64,000 bases of DNA from Mya arenaria (Eukaryota > Mollusca > Bivalvia > Myida > Myidae). Location of the stretch: NCBI RefSeq assembly GCF_026914265.1, contig NC_069136.1:25866701-25930700 (forward strand), read 5' to 3'. A program made the translations under genes and the position numbers. This document shows positions 12,201 to 20,900 of the stretch, piece by piece. The number at the start of each line of letters is the position of its first letter. The first letter of the stretch is position 1. The notes beneath the pieces are model-generated. The model did no database searches and was not told the DNA's origin. It saw only the letters and a list, made by a program, of their open reading frames with translations.

Positions 12201-14917
12201 TATATATCGGAGATAAAAAAGTAAAAAAATACGATCAAAATGCACAATTTCTGACTTGAATTGTTGGGGGAGTCCTCACCCCCCCCCCCCCCACCGAAAA
12301 CATGTTTAACCAAATAAATTTTGTTTATATGGGAGGGGCCTATGTTACGCCCCATCGAATGTCAATTTCTGGATCTGCCCTTGCCCAGTGTTATGATTTG
12401 GATTTGAATATATTTCCCCCTAAGGCATGCGTATACAGGGTATAAACTACAGTGAGTAGTGATCTCCGTCTTAAAGGGACTCGCTGGTGTATTGAGGCCA
12501 GATTATGTTTTCATGTTAATGCATCTGGAAAACCTTATTTTATTTTTCTGTTTGATACCGAAATTGCAGAACAAAAACGCTTTTTAAATATAGAAAAAAA
12601 CTGGTTTTAGGTGGAAGCGAACTCACTTACGGTAAAAAAAAATGACAACAAAACCTCTTACCCACGAGAAGCCTAGCTAAAAAAGGGAATAATTTAACAT
12701 TGAAGCCCTTTGTTGAAAGGCGTTCCTCACGCTATTCAAATTCTTGGACTTCAAAGACAATAGTTCTGCCCATATCAACCTTTGTTGAATTGTTCCAGCC
12801 ATCAGTATCTTAGTTTTAACACTCCTAATGACTTGCCACACTATATTTTGTCATAAAAAGTAACAAAACACGAGCGAGTCCCTTTTAAGAGTCCAAGGAA
12901 ACGTGCCCCAGTCGGGCTCATAATTATAAACTCTTGGGTTTGAGACAAACACTTTACCACTGCTCTATACCCCATATGAGATCATACTTGCTTCATATTG
13001 CTGTGAGTACGTGTCTCATATGTGTATGTGTATGGCCTCATATGTGTATGGCCTCATATATGTATGTGTATGACCTCATATGTGTATGTGTATTGCCTCA
13101 TTTGTGTATGTGTATGGCATCATATGTGTGCTTATATGGCATCATATGTGTAAGGTTTCATATGTGTGCGTATATGGCATCATAAGTGTATGGCCTCATA
13201 TGTGTGTGGCCTCATATGTGTATGGCCTCATATGTGTGTGGCCTCATATGTGTATGGCCTCATATGTGTTCGTATATGGCATCATATGTGTATGGCCTCA
13301 TATGTATATGGCCTCATATGTGTATGGCCTCATATGTGTGTGGCCTCATATGTGTATAGCCTCATATGTGTTCGTATATGGCATCATATGTGTATGGCCT
13401 CATATGTGTTCGTGTATGGCCTCATATGTGTATGGCCTCATATGTATATGGCCTCATATGTGTATGGCCTCATATGTGTTCGTGTATGGCCTCATATGTG
13501 TATGGCCTCATATGTATATGGCATCATATGTGTATGGCCTCATATGTGTATGGCCTCATATGTGTATGGCCACATATGTGTATGGCCTCATATGTGTTCG
13601 TGTATGGCCTCATATGTGTATGGCCTCATATGTGTGAGGCCTTATATGTGTATGCTTCGAGGACTTCTTCAATTGCCCTATACATGACCTTATATTTTAG
13701 GTTTGGATTTGTTCGTTAGGTGTTTGTTAAGCATCGGATTTTAAAATACTGTATGTGTGCACAAGAGTAAAACACTTAAAGCATCCCCGGTGAAGAACCT
13801 TAGCCATTGAAATGGAAGAGCAAAGACCGACAACGGCAAAAGAAACATTTCATTTAATCAAGTGGGTAACTATATACTGGAGTATTTGAAAGTCACTCTG
13901 TCACTTTTAAACAAATATATTCAGATTTAAACGGTGTGAAACGTTTTGATAAGATCGCTAGCGGAGTATTCTGCGGCGACAAGTAATATCAAAATCGCAA
14001 ACGTGAAATATTAAACAGTCGAGTACTAGAGCCATATTAAGATGAAAGGAAAAGATAATTGCCGATAAAATATTAATTGTTTATAAATCTTGTCGGAGTA
14101 TTTTGATATTATGATACAAGACGACAACGTGAATGATTTATTACGAAAACGACTCTCAACCTAGACGCTCGGTTTTTGCCATTATCAATGAAATCATAGT
14201 ATCTTTATTTCACTTCAATGGGGCTTGTAAAATTGTTCAAACTACCGTATATTTTATTGAATAAAAACTTCAGATAAATAAATCAACTTTAAAATTTTGG
14301 TTGGCGACTTCGTTTAAGATTATGATTTATATAATTATATTTGTTTTCGCATACTTAACATCATATTCCTTTCACAAGTTTAAGTATAAAAGCGCAATTT
14401 GCAGCACAGGTAAGTATGGATGTTGAAATTAATAGGAATGTCAAATTTTGATAAAGAAGTTGTTGTGTGGCCCTAGGTAATTAAGCATATCAGTATGGGA
14501 CTGTCTCGCCGTGGCCCGGGCGTCGGGGATATGTGGCCAGGCCCTAGCATGTTCGATGCCAGACTATAGACCGAGACCGAGACGAGAAAACGGCCAAGCA
14601 AACAAAAACTAGACTAGGAAGAAATTAATAGGTAGGGCCAGACTTAAAATATTGTTTAAGTCCCCCCCTTCAATGTCCCAGGTAGATTGGTAGATAAGCA
14701 GGTTTTGAAGCGTTCTTCTTTTTGTATTTGTGGATGAGAATAGTTATAAGGGCGACAGTGGTACAACAGCAGCAGCATATGATTCAATTGTGTTGTTGTT
14801 GTTGGTGGTGGTGGTGTTATTGTTGTTGCTGCTGCTGTTGTTGTTGGTGGTGTGCTGATGGTAATGGTGGTGGTGGTGGTGGTGGTGATCATGATGACCA
14901 TGACGATGACGTGGACC

Positions 14918-14964
<47 letters not shown>

Positions 14965-17900
14965 TTCGGTGTCGATGGTGGTTAGCTTATTTAAGTAGTT
15001 ATACCAGTTGTGTTGCTGTGCAAAAAGACAGCTATAAAACGAAGATGGGGAGAGAGCAGTTCAAACCATAGGTGACAGTAACCGTCAGGGATGGTAACAA
15101 CAGGTATAGAAGTCCTTTTGGTTCGGGTTAACCGACCCTACCTACGATTTGGCGCCGACCCTTAAGTTTTAATAGTATGTTGTTAAAAAAAATAGTTAAA
15201 TAAATAAATTAGAGTGTTTTAATATGTAGTTTAAAGCCTTTAAAGCTGTATTCAGAATATTCCTTAAACACCGTTCCTCAATAACTATAATGTTCTTACA
15301 TAAAAATTCATAAACAAAAAACTTTAAAAAAAATCTACCTCGCCTACCTGGTTTTGAAGTTGATGTTGCCCTAACCGAACCATTTTCGGCCTAATTATAT
15401 ACACATTTGTTTCAGCATCACTGTCTAGGCTGACCGACACTACCACCTATGGTTCAAACATGGTGGTAATGACCTCTCTGATCGCGTCCATATTATTAAC
15501 TTTAATTCTACCTTTTGGGGTGCAATTTGTCAAGTCGACGCCTTAAATATTTTGAAAAAATAACAGATAGGCGACAGGGTAAAATCCGGTCTCGATGCTT
15601 TCGTACACACCATTCAAGCCCAAGTCGGTTCAATTAAAAACCAATAACAGGCGAATCTGATTTGTTTTTGTGATTTTATTCACAAGTTTGCTCATTAATG
15701 TAATGAAAAGATTACTACGCCTTAATCCAGTGCTTCTATTTACGAGCCCGCGACAGTTGGCGGCGCGGCAATTTCGTGCTCATTTTCCGCTCATCACGGG
15801 CTTATTTGCGCATTTTCTCCGCAGATTAGAAACCATTAACTCCTAAAGAAACAGACCCGGGATTAGAGCGTTGACACTGTCGTGTCCAGCAATCTTGGAG
15901 CCGTACGGGAGCTTTTTGTTGATAGCGCTTAAGGTATTCCATACACAATTAGCCTCCATATTAATTGGTATAACTCACACTAGAGATAGAACGTGTATAA
16001 TGCAATAAGTATGATAAAAAAATCACAATAAGTGATTTTGTTCACTTATAATTGCGTATTTGGCTATTACATGCCAGGTAGCAATTTTTAATAAACACTT
16101 AAGAAAACGCCAAAATACATGTATAATGTTATTTTGGCCATCTTATGAATATATTCGTCATCAGCAACCAAATCCCTATTCAGGGAACACAACTTTTATA
16201 AGGAATCACCGGGATTCGTGCAAATGTCACGGTTGCAAGGTATATGACGGTTGGAATACCTTAAAGGCGTTTAATGTTAATGATACACATAATGACATTG
16301 GCAACGTCTGCTCATATTCTGAATGTTTAAAAGATCTTTTAGCCCTTATTTTTATAAGTACATTATGAATAGCACTTTCTTATGTAGACTCAACTTTTCC
16401 AAAATCACGTTCACGATGTTTCTACTAGTGTTACCAATCTTTTGTCGCGTATCTCAAAGTATTTTTGTTCGAAATGTACTTGTATATGAAGGGTGATGCA
16501 TCAAGTTAGTAACGTTTTATCCCACCAATGGGGTGCGGCAGGGTGGGGTGCATTTCTGAGAGTTTAGACACCGGATGATGTTCCTATATATCTGTTAAAT
16601 GGACTAGACTTGGTTTCACATCTCGAAATTTCCCGTACCTGCTTCACCTCCCAGTCCACCTACCTTGGAACGGTACTTTTTACTCAATCGTAACAACTCG
16701 GCCATCTCCGGCAAGCTTTGGGATAGACATATGTTGAATCATGGCCGAGGTGTACCTATTGCTATTATTATTTGCAACCTCTCCTCCTCCCCGAAGAGTA
16801 TCCGAATTAGTTTTTGTATTTAAATCGACGGATTGAAACGAAAAAGGGTTCTTAGTGACATAAAATAAAGAAGCAGAACTGAACTCAAAATGTACCCAAG
16901 TAACTGGAGTACTCTTGTTTACATGTATGATGTAAACAGACGGACCCTTAAAGGGATTGTAAGTAGACAAGACCCGAAGGATGGTTTACTGTTTAATATT
17001 TAACTACTGCACAAATGCATCGCAAACATCCAACGAGTATCAAAGTGGCCAGGGCCTTATCATGCATACTGAATGGGGTAGGCGGAGATAAAACATCCTG
17101 GCTAGCACACTTCAGCAACTTGGATGGTGCAATCGCCACAACTCGGCCATCTCCGGCAACCTTCGAGATAAACAATTCTGTTGGATAATGACCGAGGTGC
17201 TCCGATTGTTGGATGGTGCGTACAGCTGGTCCTTAAGTAAAGTCGCAAAACAAAAACTAAAACCCTTCAAAATTTAAACTCCAGTGACATACACGATCTC
17301 TTGTACAAGCACTGGCGACTGTTTATCGCCATTATCAAAGACCCGTGGACTGAGCTAGCTTTGAACAATATCTTCCAATCTTTGACAATAATGCTAGGGT
17401 TTGACCTTTGTTGACAAATCTTTTAATTTACGTAAATAATGTATGGTTATGCTGGTTCTCAATGAGAGTAACTGATTGTCTTGAGTGGGTAATGTCCGCA
17501 CACGGGAGATAAAGGCCTTTCTTAGACGTCTGGGGGTCTGAGGCGTCTATAATCAGGGGCATACACAGACATACGGGATTTGAGGGGGATGCTTTTATTA
17601 GATTTGCCATACACATCAGATATAAGCTTTTTTCTCGTAGACGCCCGGGGGTCTGTAAGCAGGGACATAGAGGAAACTATCAGAGTTACCGGAGACCTTT
17701 TTTAAGTAATTTCTCTATATTCTGTATCTTCTCTATATTGAACACTGTGTGACTCACTGATCATATATCCGAGTGAATCGTGTCTATTATAGGTAATGTA
17801 TCATACATATTGAATGTAAACGCTATTCTTTACCAAACTATTTGTAAATTATCAAATAAATATGCATTGAGACACGCAACATTAATGCGCATGTATTAAG

Positions 17901-20900
17901 ACGATGTACAGTCGTATAAGTCATGCTAAACTGTATGTTTTGTGGCAGAGATTACGAACAGTCTCAAGTCTGAGTTCAGACTCAAGACTCATTATTCCAA
18001 ATTCCAAATCTTCATTACATTGTAACCTTCTCTCTAGGAAAACATTGATGGTGAACTTTGCTGAACAATATTGATATATGTTTACTATTACTCGCAAATA
18101 TTTTGTAAAATAAATTAAATAGATAGGATTGTTCGTGCCTTCATAAAAATGCTTTCCTTAATCTGTGTCTAGCCTCAGACTTGAGACTGTTTGTATTTAT
18201 GGCTCCTGTTATTCTCCGCACTGCTCTGTTCTTATATAATATGCTCTGTTCTGTTCTGATATGTTATTCTCTGTTCTGTTCTGTTATGCTCTTTACTGTT
18301 CTGATATGTTATGCTCTGTTCTGGTCTAATATGTTTTAAATGCTCTGTTCTGATAAGTTATGCTCTGTTCTGTTCTGTTCTGCTCTGTTCCGTTATGCTC
18401 TGTTCTGTTCTGTTATGCTCTATTATGCTCTGTTCTGTTCTGTTATGCTCTATTATGCTCTGTTCTGTTCTGTTATGCTCTATTATGCTCTGTTCTGTTC
18501 TGTTATGTAATGCTCTACTATGGCTTATATGTTATGCACTGCTATGTTCTGTTCTTATATGTTATACTCTGTTCTGTTCTGATATGCTATACTCTGCTCT
18601 GTTCTGTTATGTTATGCTCTGTTCTGATATATTATGCTCTGTTCTGTTTTGTTCTGTTATGCTCTGTTCTGTTCTGTTATGCTCTGTTCTGTTATGTTTA
18701 GCTCTGTTCTTTTCTGATATGTTATGCTCTGTTCTGTTTTGTTCTGTTATGCTCTGTTCTGTTCTGTTCTGTTATGTTTAGCTCTGTTCTTTTCTGATAT
18801 GTTATGCTCTGTTCTGCTTTGTTCTGTTATGCTCTGTTCTGTTCTGTTCTGTTATGTTTAGCTCTGTTCTTTTTTGATATGTTATGCTCTGTTCTGTTTC
18901 GCTCTGTTCTCAATAGACGCACACATTTAGTGTCTTTTGTTTTTTCTATGATAAAATGTTGCGTTCAAGCAAAAAATCATATCAAATTTAGCCATACAAC
19001 ATAACTTTAGTATACCTCCATAATATAAGTTCATACGTAATTTTCGAGAATAAAAGTGTACTCAAGTTTAATAGAAAGCTTGTTGAACCATTTATCCTTT
19101 CACCATCCTTTCGTAGATTTGCGTCTCCCAGACCAGACACCAATGTTTAAACTAGATGTGTTTGTTTGTTTGTTTATTTGTTTTCTTATTGCAAATGTCC
19201 TAATCAAATATTCTAGAGCCACACTGACAGTCGTGAGCACAGACCCGTGTCCAAACGTGTTTCGGCAATAAAAATATGAAATACCCCCCCCCAAAAAAAA
19301 AAAAAAAAATGTATAAAATTTATGATTAAAAAAAATAAAGGATACAAATGCTTGGAAAATATGTTAAAATATAGCAAATTGGATGAAATAAATAAATACG
19401 GTTATTTTTATTTTTTTAAAAGGTGCAACTATTTCCTTGAACGCCAAGTAAACAGTACTTCATTCATTACCTATACATCAAACTTTGATCAAAGCGTTGC
19501 GTCTCAGGGAAATCAAGTATAAACTGCGTATTAACTGAGTGGGTGGATATCTTAACATATAAATTGCCCAAACTGTTGAACGAAATAGAAAGCACACAAA
19601 AAACAAGACCAATTTAATGACAAGCGATTAATATATTTTTGCGTACTTTTCAATTCTAAGAATTGTAATACAGTCAAACTTTATTCATTATGGATTCAGT
19701 AATACGAACTTTCTTTTTTCTGTATGGATAAAACTATTAATTTTATGTTGACAATACGAATAATTATGTACTTGTAATATTATATGCAATAACATAATGG
19801 TTTTAGCTAAAGGGTTATGGGAGTGTGCTTGCACCCTTCTGCCCTCATGGAGATTTAGAATGTGCAGCCAACTCCTTCATAGAATTAAATGCTTAAGATA
19901 ATGCTTGAAGTATGATTATGAATTAAAACAAACTTTACATATTTTGTAGTTAAAACCCTAATTCAATTTCAAATAAGCACACTATCTATTATTTTCTATG
20001 AAATTCATAATGCTTTTATTATCCACTGCCCGATACAATGTTCCCTTTTTGTCCCTCAACACCCTGTGCCTTTTCTGTAGCACCCTGTTCCTTTTAAAAC
20101 TTATCTTAAACCCTATAACTTATTTCAATTCAAGCCACTTAATTTGAAATAGCTATTGGATAGTAAAACCTACAACTAAATGACACTTTCATACACAAGA
20201 CAAGACAATATCTAACATCTCATGCAGTATCATTATCTTCACCGATTTGCCAATAAACAAAAACGCACTAATGAAACTAATAAAGGATGTTAGCAAATGT
20301 TTTAATTCATTTAAATAATACTGTGAAGATGAAAGGCGGGCTAGGTTTTAATTGTTGTAATTACCGCAGTGTCATCCCCGCCACACAGACAGGGAGGCAG
20401 GGCCTTTGGGGGCCAAGTAGACCAATAGTCGTGGGAACGATGCATAGGAGAAATTAAAGGGACACTGCCCTTATTTTAACGATATATGAAAAAAATATAA
20501 AGAAGTTTTATTTCGTTAAACCATAGGTTTGAAAGTATTTACATCTGTAACAATCCTAAAAAAGAAGGGGGGTATTTGTTAACGAGTCTCGTAAGGAAAG
20601 ATCGACTATTATTAAAATCGAGACATAATTTAACAGTGCTAGTGCACCGTCTGTCGGTAATACTGTTCAACTTTGTTCAAATTTGGTTAATTTACATGTG
20701 CTTACTAACGGATAAATACCATACATCCCCTGACGGAGATTTATTTGAACAGCATTTTAAGAATGCAAGACTTAAACCATTCAATTTCAAAAAAGCGTTA
20801 CTGACACTTTAAGGCAAACAAACATTTTCTGTCACATTTTAAAGGGACTATTTCATGGTTTGTTAGGTACACTTTTATGGGGAAAAAATCATTAGGACTG

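Noticed and set aside
12934..13719. Long overlapping open frames on the plus strand
   Set aside because: They are translations of a stop-free 16-bp repeat; the same pattern is open in all three forward frames.
14505..14575. tRNA-like sequence (cgccgtggcccgggcg ... tgttcgatgcc)
   Set aside because: Only weak A- and B-box resemblance, with no fold and no second copy.
18311..19004. Leu/Cys/Ser-rich open frames
   Set aside because: Made entirely by the 5-bp-based array; no start context, splice sites or domain.
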